Shown: positions 1 through 8,209 of the stretch, one piece after another
Layout: each line of letters starts with the position of its first letter
Numbering within the stretch: the first letter of the stretch is position 1
NCBI RefSeq assembly: GCF_900111885.1
Contig: NZ_FOKG01000006.1
Location: 62,001 to 126,000, forward strand
Direction of reading: 5' to 3'
Origin: Amycolatopsis marina
GTDB lineage: Bacteria; Actinomycetota; Actinomycetes; Mycobacteriales; Pseudonocardiaceae
Length of the DNA: 64,000 nucleotides
Program-made: the position numbers and the translations under genes
The notes under the pieces: generated by a model
Databases searched by the model: none
What the model saw: the letters and a program-made list of their open reading frames with translations, nothing else
Told to the model about the DNA's origin: nothing

Positions 1-180
1 CCGGTCGAGTACTCCAGCCTCAGCGAGGTTGTGCGGTCGGTGCCACTCGAGGAGGACCGGACGGAAGCCGACCGGGCCGCACAGCGGCAGAGCCACACCA
101 AGCCGGGGGTCGCGGAACAGGAGAAGGACACCCCGACGAATCCGATCGTGGAGGAACTGGGCGAGAACCGCGGCAGCTGA
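1..180 (+). CDS. C-terminal end of an unrecognised protein
   Basis: An open frame enters from the left edge and stops with TGA at 178-180, giving the last 59 residues of a protein that begins outside the window. The tail is hydrophilic, rich in Glu, Arg, Gln and Pro, without membrane segments or Cys, and ends in EELGENRGS. Third codon positions are strongly G/C, as in the surrounding genes, which supports real coding. No family can be named from this tail. It is tail-to-tail with the next small gene, 22 bases apart. Confidence 0.55.
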   Translation, partial: PVEYSSLSEVVRSVPLEEDRTEADRAAQRQSHTKPGVAEQEKDTPTNPIVEELGENRGS

Positions 181-202
181 GCCGCGGTCCCCGCCCGCCC
201 CG

Positions 203-436
203 CTACTCGTTCTCGACCCGCATCGCCCGCTCCTCAGGGGCACCAGACCGTTGCGTGCCCTCGGGGTAGGCGATCTCATCCTGCTCGCGGTCCGGCTCCA
301 GCGCGTCGTTGCCGGGCATCGTGAACTGCGGCGCCACCGACTCCTCCGGGACCGCGGCCCCGGACGCACCGCCCCCGGCACGATCGGACTCCACGCCCTC
401 TTGTTGCTCGCTGGGCCGCTCACGTTCTGCCGCCAT
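203..436 (-). CDS. small acidic hypothetical protein
   Basis: This 77-residue minus-strand frame starts at an ATG with a very good ribosome site (GGAGGT, about 8 bases upstream), which is the main reason to accept it. The product is strongly charged, rich in Glu, Arg, Pro and Gln, with no hydrophobic stretch and no Cys, so it is probably soluble and partly disordered. I do not recognise the family. It ends 22 bases from the end of the convergent gene at the window edge. Its upstream region carries two diverged copies of the CACTTTC/GAAAGTG palindrome found elsewhere in the window. Confidence 0.5.
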   Translation of the reverse strand: MAAERERPSEQQEGVESDRAGGGASGAAVPEESVAPQFTMPGNDALEPDREQDEIAYPEGTQRSGAPEERAMRVENE

Positions 437-542
437 CCCTGTACCTCCACGGATCGGTGTTCCCGCGCGGTGGCCGCGCCGGCATCGGCTCGGCTACCCG
501 CTCCCCCGACGGCGAATCATCGCGACCAGTCGTCGAACGACG

Positions 543-603
543 CACTTTCCCATGAAAGTGACATACCGAGCGCACGCAACTACCCCACTTTCCCGCGAAA
601 GTG
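543..603. repeat. pair of CACTTTC-N4-GAAAGTG palindromes (diverged copies)
   Basis: Two 18-bp inverted repeats lie at 543-560 (CACTTTCCCATGAAAGTG) and 586-603 (CACTTTCCCGCGAAAGTG). Arms are identical and only the central four bases differ. They are diverged members of the GCACTTTCCCGGGAAAGTGC family that also occurs as pairs at 25423-25506 and 53128-53180. Unlike those pairs, this one lies between divergent genes, so a role only as a terminator is less likely here. Confidence 0.75.
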
Positions 604-649
604 CGCGGCGAGGAGATCCCCGATCGGGCTGACGAAGGTGGCGTCGGAC

Positions 650-665
650 TAGAACATACGTTCGA
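650..665 (+). promoter_or_regulatory. LexA (SOS) box candidate
   Basis: TAGAACATACGTTCGA matches the actinobacterial LexA operator TCGAACNNNNGTTCGA at all but one position of the first half-site. It is 20 bases upstream of the ATG of the AlkB-like gene, a typical place for a repressor site. Damage-inducible control of that gene is inferred. Confidence 0.6.
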
Positions 666-685
666 TCGTCAGGTATGGTGCGGGC

Positions 686-1315
686 ATGCACGACGCGTTG
701 CAGGGTTCGCTGCTCGGTGCCGGGGCGGAGGTAGGCCTCGGCCCATTGACGACGCTGCGCCGGACCATCCTGGGCGACGGCGCCTGGGTGGATGTCACGG
801 CAGGCTGGCTGACCGGGGCGGACGCGGTGTTCGAGCGGCTGGCCGCCGAGGTCCCGTGGCAGGCCGAGCGCCGCCGGATGTACGACCGTGTCGTCGACGT
901 CCCACGCCTGCTCAGTTTCTACGCCGAGGACGCGCCGCTGCCCGATCCGGTGCTGGAGGACGCCCGTGCGGCGCTGAACCGGCACTACTCGGACGAACTC
1001 GGCGAGCCCTTTCGCACCGCCGGCCTGTGTTTCTACCGGGACGGCAGCGACAGCGTGGCCTGGCACGGCGACACGATCGGCCGGGGCAGGACCGAGGACA
1101 CGATGGTCGCGATCCTCTCCGTCGGCGCGCCCCGCCCACTGCTGCTGCGTCCCCGCTCCGGTGCGGCGGGGACGCAGCAGTACAGCCTCGGTCACGGCGA
1201 CCTGATCGTGATGGGCGGCTCCTGTCAGCGAACGTGGGAGCACGCGATTCCCAAGACCCGAAAGCCGGTCGGGCCGCGCATCAGTATCCAGTTCCGGCCC
1301 GCGGGAGTGCGCTGA
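686..1315 (+). CDS. AlkB-like 2-oxoglutarate/Fe(II) dioxygenase
   Basis: The 209-residue product has the ordered motifs of the AlkB alkylation-repair family. WHGD at 126-129 supplies the Fe(II) ligands His127 and Asp129, His186 (TWEHAIPKT) is the third ligand, and the closing RISIQFR at 198-204 supplies the Arg residues that hold 2-oxoglutarate and substrate. The FYRDG segment just before the HxD matches the nucleotide-recognition strand. The length is typical of AlkB (about 200 aa). The expected role is oxidative removal of methyl or etheno adducts from DNA or RNA bases in the cytoplasm. A LexA-type box directly upstream suggests DNA-damage induction. The exact substrate cannot be read from sequence. 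Confidence 0.85.
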   Translation: MHDALQGSLLGAGAEVGLGPLTTLRRTILGDGAWVDVTAGWLTGADAVFERLAAEVPWQAERRRMYDRVVDVPRLLSFYAEDAPLPDPVLEDARAALNRHYSDELGEPFRTAGLCFYRDGSDSVAWHGDTIGRGRTEDTMVAILSVGAPRPLLLRPRSGAAGTQQYSLGHGDLIVMGGSCQRTWEHAIPKTRKPVGPRISIQFRPAGVR

Positions 1316-1491
1316 GCCGATGTCCCCGGCCCGGCCATGCCAGCGCTGCCCGAACTCCGTCAAGCACGCCGGAGCGCGATTTCGTAGGCTGAAGCCGTGG
1401 TGCACCACCGAGGGGAGCGACGAACGATGACGTCAGTGGTCCGTCCGGGCTCACCGGACACGTCGCCCGGAGCGTAGAGGCAAGCGGGACA

Positions 1492-2202
1492 GTGGACGGG
1501 CGGAGCCGCGAACGGCTGTGGCGCGAGGTCATCGCGAGCACGAGCCCTCCCGGCGAGAACGGCTGGGCGAACGCGGTGTGCAGGACGTGCGTGACGCTGA
1601 TGTCCGGTGTGGACGCGGCCGCGCTGACCCTGCGTACGGAGTCCCGCGCGCAGGAACTGCTCGGCGCCAGCGACAGCTGGGCCGAGACGCTCGGCGAGCA
1701 GCAGTACACCCTCGGCGAGGGGCCGGGCGTGGACGCCTTCCGCCACGGCGGGCCGGTACTCGTTCCCGACTTCGGCGTGGACCAGGGCCGCTGGCCCGGC
1801 TTCGCCGAGGCCGCGATGTCGGCGGGCGCGGATGCGGCCTTCGCCTTCCCGTTGCAGGTCGGCGCGATCCGGCTCGGCACGCTGGAACTGTTCCGCAGGC
1901 GTGTCGGTGACCTTCCACCGCGGTCACTCACCGACGCGGCGGTGCTCGCCGACCTCGCGACCCTGGCCCTGCTCAACCGGGCCGAGAACGTGGAACCCAC
2001 AGAGGAGGAGTGGACCAGGCCGGTGACGTCCTATCAGGACGTCAACATCGCCACCGGCATGCTCGCCGCACAACTGCACCTCACCCTCGACGAGGCGTTC
2101 GCCCGGCTCCGGGCCCACGCGTTCAGTGAGGGACGCTCGGTGCTGGCCGTGGCCAGGGACGTAATGGAACGGCGCGTGCAACTCGACCGCAGGACGCGCT
2201 GA
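1492..2202 (+). CDS. GAF and ANTAR domain protein
   Basis: This 236-residue protein has an N-terminal GAF sensor domain (about 20-160, with the GEGPGVDAF signature after a YTLGE strand). A C-terminal ANTAR RNA-binding module follows (about 175-228), with the helical pattern DVNIATGMLAAQ then AFARLRAHAFSEGRSV. ANTAR proteins bind paired hexanucleotide hairpins in nascent RNA and act as antiterminators. GAF domains sense small ligands or redox state. The start is GTG. A second GAF-ANTAR gene follows 9 bases downstream and is probably co-transcribed, so the two may be paralogues that respond to related signals. No target RNA hairpin pair was identified nearby. Confidence 0.8.
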   Translation: MDGRSRERLWREVIASTSPPGENGWANAVCRTCVTLMSGVDAAALTLRTESRAQELLGASDSWAETLGEQQYTLGEGPGVDAFRHGGPVLVPDFGVDQGRWPGFAEAAMSAGADAAFAFPLQVGAIRLGTLELFRRRVGDLPPRSLTDAAVLADLATLALLNRAENVEPTEEEWTRPVTSYQDVNIATGMLAAQLHLTLDEAFARLRAHAFSEGRSVLAVARDVMERRVQLDRRTR

Positions 2203-2211
2203 GGGGGCGTG

Positions 2212-2976
2212 ATGACTGACAAGTCGTATGCTGACGAGGTGCCCGCCACGCAGACCTCCATGGCCGACTCGCTGGCCGTGATCACCGCAAGCCTCGTGGG
2301 CGGTCACGACAGCAGCGACGTGCTCCGGCTGGTCACGTCGGCAGGTCAGGACCTACTCGGCTCGGCCGCCACCGGCGTGATGGTCGTCGACCCGCGTGGC
2401 GGACTCGAGGTCGTGGCGGCCTCGGACGAGCGAGCCCGGTTCGTGGAGCTTTTGCAGTCACACACCAAAGAGGGACCGTGCCCGGACTGCATCCGGTCCG
2501 GTGAGATCGTCCAGGTGGACGACATCACCGAGCACCGGCGCCGCTGGCCCGAGTTCACCGAGGCCGCGCGGAAGGCGGGCTACCTCGCGGTGCTCGCCGT
2601 CCCGATGAAACTCGGTGACCGAACGGTGGGCGGGTTGAATCTGCTCCACACCACCGTCACGAAGCCAGCTTCCTGGCAACTGCGCCTCGCGCAGACCCTG
2701 GCGGACCTCGTCGTGCTGAGCCTTTCCCAGGAGCGGGACCTGCGTCGCTCCAGCAGGCTCGCCGAGCAGACGCTGACCGCGCTCAACGACCGGGTGCTGG
2801 TGGCGCACGCCGTCGGGCTGATCGCCGGAACCTTGGACATCGATCCGCATCAGGCCAGGACCGCGCTGGCGGCTTACGCCGTGGGCCAGGGCCGCCCGGC
2901 TCCCGAAATCGCCCGCGCGATCGCCGAAGGGGAACTGGCTCCGGAGGAACTCACCGTGCCCGCGCGGGCCGACTGA
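2212..2976 (+). CDS. second GAF and ANTAR domain protein
   Basis: The 254-residue product again combines GAF (about 20-165, with KEGPCPDCIRSGE and LAVPMKLGDRTVGGLNLL) and a C-terminal ANTAR-like helix bundle (about 188-245, LNDRVLVAHAVGLIAG). The CPDC pair in the GAF domain could be redox- or metal-responsive, which is an inference. The ATG at 2212 is preferred over the GTG three bases earlier because GAGGGGG lies 5 bases upstream of it. The gene follows the first GAF-ANTAR gene with 9 bases between, which suggests one transcript. It converges on the small minus-strand gene that ends at 2977. Confidence 0.78.
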   Translation: MTDKSYADEVPATQTSMADSLAVITASLVGGHDSSDVLRLVTSAGQDLLGSAATGVMVVDPRGGLEVVAASDERARFVELLQSHTKEGPCPDCIRSGEIVQVDDITEHRRRWPEFTEAARKAGYLAVLAVPMKLGDRTVGGLNLLHTTVTKPASWQLRLAQTLADLVVLSLSQERDLRRSSRLAEQTLTALNDRVLVAHAVGLIAGTLDIDPHQARTALAAYAVGQGRPAPEIARAIAEGELAPEELTVPARAD

Positions 2977-3225
2977 TCAGTCCCAGTCGGGATCGGCCTG
3001 CTCGTCGGCGGCGAGGTTCACCATCGCCACCACTCGCTCTGCTTCGGCATGCTGGCCGGTCCGGCCGTACTCGGCGTAGAGGTCCTTGCGGATGTCCTCG
3101 GCGGCACCGCCCTCCGCGGACTGCTGGATACCCACGTAGTCGTCCAGGTTCGCCCGGCTGTCCGCGCGGGCCAGCACCCTGCGCGCGAGTTCCTCGCGAT
3201 CGCGAATACCCGGTGGAAGTGCCAT
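2977..3225 (-). CDS. small conserved-looking hypothetical protein
   Basis: The likely product is 82 residues starting MALPPG at the ATG at 3225. A longer in-frame extension to 3393 is possible but has unusual composition. The sequence is helical and charged (REELARRVLARADSRANL; DIRKDLYAEYGRTGQHAEAERV) and ends in the acidic tail DEQADPDWD. There is no membrane segment or Cys. I do not recognise a family. It abuts the GAF-ANTAR gene tail-to-tail and is divergent from the CmtR-like gene, sharing the short intergenic region with it. Confidence 0.5.
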   Translation of the reverse strand: MALPPGIRDREELARRVLARADSRANLDDYVGIQQSAEGGAAEDIRKDLYAEYGRTGQHAEAERVVAMVNLAADEQADPDWD

Positions 3226-3269
3226 ACCATCCAGCGTCCTCTCCGGGCGATGCTTACGCCAGCCCAGTG

Positions 3270-3304
3270 AGTACATCGTCGAAAATGTCACCACCGAGTG
3301 TACT
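3270..3304. promoter_or_regulatory. AGTACA/TGTACT inverted repeat, possible CmtR operator
   Basis: AGTACA at 3270-3275 and TGTACT at 3299-3304 form an inverted repeat in the region shared by the CmtR-like gene and the divergent small gene. The second arm is 10 bases before the CmtR start codon. ArsR-family sensors commonly autoregulate through dyads here, but this spacing is wide and the call is tentative. Confidence 0.25.
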
Positions 3305-3313
3305 GTTCTTCCT

Positions 3314-3640
3314 ATGCTCACCAGTGAGACGCGGGAGTCCGCGCTGGCCCGCCTCGGCCGCGCACTGGCCGACCCCACCCGCTGCCGGATCATGGTGGCG
3401 CTGCTGGACGGCGTGCACTACCCGGGAGAACTCGCCGAACAGCTCGGCCTGAGCAAGTCGAACGTGTCCAACCATTTGTCGTGCCTGCGTGGCTGCGGCA
3501 TCGTCGTCGCGACCTACGAGGGCAGGCAGGTCCACTACGCCCTCGCCGACCCGCACCTCGCCCGCGCGCTCGGCGAACTGGTGCAGGTCGTTCTCGCCGT
3601 CGAGTCCGGCGAGGAGTGTCTCGACCCCGCGCTCCCCTGA
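3314..3640 (+). CDS. cmtR: CmtR-like Cd(II)/Pb(II)-sensing ArsR-SmtB repressor
   Basis: The 108-residue protein is an ArsR/SmtB winged-helix repressor with a close match to Mycobacterium CmtR, including [20 protein letters not shown] and [14 protein letters not shown]. The three metal-ligand cysteines of CmtR, Cys57, Cys61 and Cys102, are all present at the same positions (CLRGC and EEC). CmtR represses a P-type metal efflux pump and releases DNA when Cd or Pb binds. No efflux gene is adjacent: the flanking genes are an unrelated small gene and recQ, so the target must lie elsewhere or only the regulator is self-controlled. Assignment to the family is firm, and the target is unknown. Confidence 0.88.
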   Translation: MLTSETRESALARLGRALADPTRCRIMVALLDGVHYPGELAEQLGLSKSNVSNHLSCLRGCGIVVATYEGRQVHYALADPHLARALGELVQVVLAVESGEECLDPALP

Positions 3641-3678
3641 CTCATGGCGGTGTCACTGGCCCCTCGTACGATCCCGGG

Positions 3679-5511
3679 GTGACTTCCACCGAGACCGACA
3701 CCGACCTGAGTGACGCACTGCGGATCCTGCGCCGGGTCTTCGGCTACGACACATTCCGTGGAGAACAGCAGGACATCATCGAGCACGTCGTCAGCGGTGG
3801 CGACGCGCTCGTCCTGATGCCGACCGGTGGCGGCAAATCGCTCTGCTACCAGATCCCCGCGCTCGTGCGCGAGGGTGTGGGCGTCGTGATCTCCCCGCTC
3901 ATCGCGCTGATGCAGGACCAGGTCGACGCGTTGCGGGCGCTGGGTGTCCGCGCCGGTTTCCTCAACTCGACCCAGGACGCGCAGCAGCGGCGCGAGGTGG
4001 AGTCCGCGTTCCTCGCCGGTGAGCTCGATCTGCTCTACCTCGCACCGGAACGACTGAAGGTCGAGTCGACGGTGCAGTTGCTCGACCGCGGCACGATCTC
4101 GCTGTTCGCCATCGACGAGGCGCACTGTGTCGCCCAGTGGGGGCACGACTTCCGGCCCGACTACCTCGCGTTGTCCGGACTGCACGAACGCTGGCCGGAC
4201 GTCCCCAGGATCGCCCTGACCGCCACCGCGACCGAGGCTACGCACAGCGAGATCGCCTCGCGGCTCGCGCTGCAACAGGGCCGTCACTTCGTGGCGAGCT
4301 TCGACCGGCCGAACATCCAGTACCGGATCGTGGGCAAGAACGAGCCCCGCAAGCAGCTGCTCGACCTGCTGCGCAACGAGCACGCGGGTGATGCCGGGAT
4401 CGTCTACTGCCTGTCGAGAGCGTCGGTGGAGAAGACGGCGGAGTTCCTGGTACAGAACGGAATCGAGGCCGTGCCGTATCACGCGGGCCTCGACTCGCAC
4501 ACCCGCGCGCGCAACCAGTCCCGGTTCCTCAGGGAGGACGGGTTGATCGTGGTCGCGACGATCGCGTTCGGTATGGGCATCGACAAGCCCGACGTGCGTT
4601 TCGTGGCGCACCTGGACCTGCCCAAGTCGGTCGAGGGCTACTACCAGGAGACCGGTCGCGCAGGGCGTGACGGAATGCCATCCACGGCCTGGCTCGCCTA
4701 CGGACTGCAGGACGTGGTGCAGCAGCGAAAGATGATCGACACCAGCGAGGGCGACGCCGCGCACCGGCGCAAGCTCGCCATCCACCTCGACGCCATGCTC
4801 GCGCTGTGCGAGACGGTGCGGTGCCGGCGCGTGCAACTGCTCGCCTACTTCGGCCAGGAGTCCGGCCCGTGCGGCAACTGCGACACGTGTCTTTCACCGC
4901 CGCAGACGTGGGACGGCACGATCGCCGCACAGAAGCTGCTGTCCACCGTGTTCCGGCTCAAACGCGACAGGGGGCAGAAGTTCGGCGCGGGCCAGGTGAT
5001 CGACATCCTGCTCGGCAAGCGCACGCCGAAGGTGGCCCAGTTCGACCACGACTCACTGCCGGTGTTCGGCGTGGGGACCGATCTGCGGGATACGGAGTGG
5101 CGTGGGGTCGTGCGTCAGCTGCTCGCTCAGGGACTGCTGGCCGTGGAGGGGGACTACGGCGCGCTCGTGCTCACCGAGGCCAGCGGCGAGGTGCTCGGCA
5201 GGAAACGGGACGTGCTGCTGCGCAAGGAGCCCGAACGCGCGGCGCGGAGCACGCGAGCCGCGAAGACCAAGGGCGCCGCCAAGGCCGAGCTGCCCCCGGA
5301 GGCCGCGGACAGGTTCGAGCAGCTCCGCACCTGGCGGGCGGCGACCGCGAAGGAACAGGGCGTCCCGGCGTACGTGATCTTCCACGACGCGACGCTGCGG
5401 CAGATCGCGACGGATCAGCCGTCGACGCTGACCGAACTGGGAGCCGTCAGCGGTGTCGGGGAGAACAAACTGGCCAAGTACGGCCAGCAGCTTCTCGACG
5501 CCCTGTCCTGA
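3679..5511 (+). CDS. recQ: ATP-dependent DNA helicase RecQ
   Basis: The 610-residue protein carries the RecQ core. It has Walker A PTGGGKS (48-54), DEAH (146-149), the TATAT motif, the second RecA domain ending [10 protein letters not shown], a zinc-binding four-Cys cluster (CRR...CGNCDTC), an RQC winged helix, and a C-terminal HRDC-like domain after a basic linker. RecQ unwinds forked and recombination intermediates 3' to 5'. The GTG at 3679 starts the conserved domain directly. An upstream in-frame extension overlaps cmtR and has no family support. The ribosome site before 3679 is weak. Length is normal for RecQ with HRDC. Confidence 0.92.
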   Translation: MTSTETDTDLSDALRILRRVFGYDTFRGEQQDIIEHVVSGGDALVLMPTGGGKSLCYQIPALVREGVGVVISPLIALMQDQVDALRALGVRAGFLNSTQDAQQRREVESAFLAGELDLLYLAPERLKVESTVQLLDRGTISLFAIDEAHCVAQWGHDFRPDYLALSGLHERWPDVPRIALTATATEATHSEIASRLALQQGRHFVASFDRPNIQYRIVGKNEPRKQLLDLLRNEHAGDAGIVYCLSRASVEKTAEFLVQNGIEAVPYHAGLDSHTRARNQSRFLREDGLIVVATIAFGMGIDKPDVRFVAHLDLPKSVEGYYQETGRAGRDGMPSTAWLAYGLQDVVQQRKMIDTSEGDAAHRRKLAIHLDAMLALCETVRCRRVQLLAYFGQESGPCGNCDTCLSPPQTWDGTIAAQKLLSTVFRLKRDRGQKFGAGQVIDILLGKRTPKVAQFDHDSLPVFGVGTDLRDTEWRGVVRQLLAQGLLAVEGDYGALVLTEASGEVLGRKRDVLLRKEPERAARSTRAAKTKGAAKAELPPEAADRFEQLRTWRAATAKEQGVPAYVIFHDATLRQIATDQPSTLTELGAVSGVGENKLAKYGQQLLDALS

Positions 5512-5515
5512 GCGG

Positions 5516-5773
5516 TCAACGGCCCGCGGCGACCCGGGATCCGAGCCACGCGCCGTAGGCGGCGAACGCCGCGAACCCGAGCTTGCGGGTGCGCCGGTTC
5601 ACGACCGCGAGGCCGATCGCGAGTTCGGTCGCCCCGTTGCGGTACACCCAGCTGCGGGTGTCCTCCGGGAACGCCGCGGCCGAAACCGGCTCGAACACCT
5701 GAGGTGCGGCGAAATGCGCGGCGCCGGTGGCGGCGAGCAGAAACCCGAATGTCTTGGCAGCGCTGCGGGCCAT
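5516..5773 (-). CDS. small DoxX-like membrane protein
   Basis: The 85-residue product (from the ATG at 5773, with AAGGGAA about 8 bases upstream) has a hydrophobic N-terminal segment, the FEPVSAAAFPEDTRSWVYRNGATELAIGL region and two further hydrophobic stretches. This is the pattern of short DoxX-family membrane proteins of actinobacteria. Its function is not known. Its end is 4 bases from the end of the convergent recQ. A strongly symmetric GTAT/GTAC dyad sits about 70-100 bases upstream and overlaps a possible -10 element, so the gene may be repressor-controlled. A GTG six codons earlier is less likely because the ribosome site would fall inside the gene. Confidence 0.6.
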   Translation of the reverse strand: MARSAAKTFGFLLAATGAAHFAAPQVFEPVSAAAFPEDTRSWVYRNGATELAIGLAVVNRRTRKLGFAAFAAYGAWLGSRVAAGR

Positions 5774-5842
5774 GGTGACGGTTCCCTTCACGGTCGGCGC
5801 GTGCCGCGGGGAGCCGCACGCGGAAAGTACGTGAGACCGAAG

Positions 5843-5869
5843 GTATACGGTACTCGTGGTACGCGATAC
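5843..5869. promoter_or_regulatory. 27-bp dyad with nested GTAT/ATAC and GTAC/GTAC arms
   Basis: GTAT at 5843, GTAC at 5850, GTAC at 5859 and ATAC at 5866 are placed exactly symmetrically about base 5856, with 3-base gaps within each half. On the minus strand the dyad contains GTATACC, a possible -10 for the DoxX-like gene. An operator is inferred, and the regulator is unknown. Confidence 0.45.
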
Positions 5870-5923
5870 TGCCGTGCGCAGACCGACCCCTCCAGGTGAG
5901 CGTCGTCACAGATGCCTTGGCTC

Positions 5924-6904
5924 CTACTTCGGGGCCAGCAGTATCCAGGCCGGGCCCTCGGCCAGCGGCAGATCGCTGCCGTCGCGGGCGGCGAACCGCG
6001 TCGGTTCGGCCGCGGATGCACGAGACCACGTACCCTCGAACCGCTTTCCGTCGCGCAGCACGGTGGCCTGCCCGCTGCCAACCGTCACCGCGACGGGCGA
6101 GAGGTTGCCCCGGACGTCGACGATCTCCCTGCCCGCGTGCACATCGACCCGCTGGACGACGACGGTGGCGGCGCCGATCCTGCCCGACTCCGTGGACACG
6201 AGCGGACTGCCGCCCATGCTCACCATCCAGCGCCGCCGCTCACCCGACCAGGTGAAGTCGTAGGTGGCGCCCCCGAAATCGACGCGGTGGCGACTGTCCG
6301 CGACTCCGCCGGGCGGCGCCCTGCCGTGCAGCAACGGTGGGTGGCCCCGGTACTTCTCCGCCTTGGGCAACCGGTCCGGGCGCACGAACAGGTTGTGCGG
6401 CATCCGGCGGCCCCCGTCCCGGAAGTACGCACCGGGCAGGTCCTCGGCCGGGGCGCGGACCAGCGCGGCGTTCCGCAGGAGGGCGTTCAGTTCGGGCGCG
6501 GAGCCGGAGTAGGCGAGCACGGGCTTTCCGTACTGCGCCAGCAGTTGGACATCGGTCTCGCGGGCACTGCGGACCGGGCCGACGACGGCAGGGAGCTTCC
6601 CGGTATAGAGCGCGACGAGCCGGGTGGCGCGGCCTTCGACCGGTTCGACATACACCGTGTCGGCGGCGGAGAGGCCGGTCTGCGGCCGTGCGGCGGGAAC
6701 GTTGTCGAGCTTGACGGCCAGCACTCCTGGCCGGAGCGGGAGCTGCGGGGCAGACGAGGTCGGCGGCGTGGACTCCGGGCCCTGCGCGGCGGGCGACTGC
6801 GCGGACTGCGGGGCCGCGCGGATGAGGAACGTGGCCACCGCGGCCACCACCGCAACCAGGGCGACGGCCGCGCCTGCGGCACCGAGCTTGGCGCGTGTCT
6901 CCAT
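5924..6904 (-). CDS. membrane-anchored DUF3048 (YerB-type) protein
   Basis: The 326-residue product begins with a hydrophobic segment (about 10-30) that acts as a signal anchor, then a Pro/Ser/Ala-rich linker. Two DUF3048-type domains follow: LAVKLDNVPAARPQTGLSAA with VGPVRSARETD is the hallmark of the first, and FGGATYDFTW starts the second. The family is extracytoplasmic and its biochemical role is not established. B. subtilis YerB is the usual reference. The conserved Arg-Ser pair of the PVRSAR motif is intact. It is a single gene on the minus strand, divergent from the J-domain gene, and its transcript runs toward the DoxX-like gene. Confidence 0.75.
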   Translation of the reverse strand: METRAKLGAAGAAVALVAVVAAVATFLIRAAPQSAQSPAAQGPESTPPTSSAPQLPLRPGVLAVKLDNVPAARPQTGLSAADTVYVEPVEGRATRLVALYTGKLPAVVGPVRSARETDVQLLAQYGKPVLAYSGSAPELNALLRNAALVRAPAEDLPGAYFRDGGRRMPHNLFVRPDRLPKAEKYRGHPPLLHGRAPPGGVADSRHRVDFGGATYDFTWSGERRRWMVSMGGSPLVSTESGRIGAATVVVQRVDVHAGREIVDVRGNLSPVAVTVGSGQATVLRDGKRFEGTWSRASAAEPTRFAARDGSDLPLAEGPAWILLAPK

Positions 6905-7026
6905 CGAGCCTCCGACTCGACGCTACCCGTTACCAGCCGGATTCACCGGAGCGCGCGGGCAGTCGTTGCAGACTCTTCTCCATCGACCCCATATTGTGTC
7001 GGCGCAGCGGGAGGTGACCGGAGTTC

Positions 7027-8172
7027 GTGCACGGGGTCGACTACTACGAGCTGCTCGGGGTGAGCCCGAGCGCATCGCCGGCCGAGATCAAGTCGGCGTA
7101 CCGGGCTCTGGCGAGAGCGATGCATCCGGACACCGGGGGCACCGCCGGTACGTTCCGGCTGTTGCAGGAGGCCTACGAGACCCTCAACGACCCGCTCCGC
7201 AGGGCCGAGTACGACCGTGGGGACGAGCTGGACGCCCTCGAGGACGAGCCGGCGGCCGGCGCGGGGGTCACGGTCACCTGGAACCGGGCGTCCAGGACGG
7301 CGTTTCGCTCCTATCAGCGGGAGCGGCGCCGTCGGTGGCGGTTCGGCGAGGACCCCGACTTCGTGCCCGCCCTTCCCGCGATCGACACCAGCCACGTCCT
7401 GTGGTGGCACTCGGTGGATCCACACGATCGGGTGCGGTGTCTGCCCCGGGCGTCCCTGGGGCACGCCCCCTCCCTGGCCGTCGCCGGATCGTTCCTCCTG
7501 CTCCTGACACCGTTCCTGCTCGGCGCGGATCCGTCGCCCGCTGTGCTGGCCCTCTGGCTGCTGATGCTGGCCGCGGCCGTGTTCGCCGCCGTCCACCTGC
7601 TGCGGAACTACCTCGCCGACGCGCGCAACGACCGGGCGTTCCTGACCGGCCCCGGCGGAGAGGCGGTCTCCGGCAGCACCAGTGCCGAACCGGAGGACTG
7701 GGGTGAACGGCTCACCGCCGAGTTGCTGGCGCGCTATCTGACCCGGCTCCCGGGAGCGCGGATCTTCCACGGCCTCTCGTTGCCGGGATCGGTGTTCGTC
7801 GACGTCCACCACGCCGTGCTGTGCGGCAACCGGCTCGTGCTCGTCGACTCAAAAATGTGGCTGCCCGGGCACTACAGCGCCGACGCCGACGGCGAGCTGT
7901 GGCGCGACAACCACCGGTTCCGCGGTGGCGGCAGCGACCTCGCCGAGTACGTCGACGCCTACCGGGATCTGCTGCCCGGCCTCGAGGTTCGTGGCGTGCT
8001 GCTCGTCTATCCCAGCCGAGCGGGCACCATCACCACCGGGGACGTGTCCGCGGTGGAGGTTCCGCCGATGACCCCGGAGGACTTTGTCCACGACATCGGC
8101 GAGTGGCTAGCCGACCAACCGGCCACAGTGGATCGAAACGCCTTCACCACACTGCTCGACCAGGTCGTGTGA
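7027..8172 (+). CDS. J-domain protein fused to membrane segment and NERD nuclease-like domain
   Basis: The 381-residue protein starts with a DnaJ J-domain (about 3-68) with an intact HPD (MHPDTGG), which should stimulate a DnaK ATPase. It continues with a linker and two adjacent hydrophobic helices (about 150-195). The C-terminal domain resembles NERD (about 225-330): FVDVHHAVLCGNRLVLVDSK has the D...(D)xK arrangement of the PD-(D/E)xK fold. NERD domains are predicted nucleases. The GTG start has GGAGGTG about 8 bases upstream. The combination suggests a membrane-tethered co-chaperone with a nucleic-acid-related tail. No partner gene is adjacent. The J-domain is certain, and the NERD assignment is likely. 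Confidence 0.75.
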   Translation: MHGVDYYELLGVSPSASPAEIKSAYRALARAMHPDTGGTAGTFRLLQEAYETLNDPLRRAEYDRGDELDALEDEPAAGAGVTVTWNRASRTAFRSYQRERRRRWRFGEDPDFVPALPAIDTSHVLWWHSVDPHDRVRCLPRASLGHAPSLAVAGSFLLLLTPFLLGADPSPAVLALWLLMLAAAVFAAVHLLRNYLADARNDRAFLTGPGGEAVSGSTSAEPEDWGERLTAELLARYLTRLPGARIFHGLSLPGSVFVDVHHAVLCGNRLVLVDSKMWLPGHYSADADGELWRDNHRFRGGGSDLAEYVDAYRDLLPGLEVRGVLLVYPSRAGTITTGDVSAVEVPPMTPEDFVHDIGEWLADQPATVDRNAFTTLLDQVV

Positions 8173-8209
8173 GCCGGGAGTTCCGGTCCATTCCGCTCGG
8201 GTCGGCTCA

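Noticed and set aside
3481..3678. 66-codon upstream extension of RecQ
   Set aside because: It overlaps cmtR in another frame, is Arg/Pro-rich and lies before the conserved start of RecQ.
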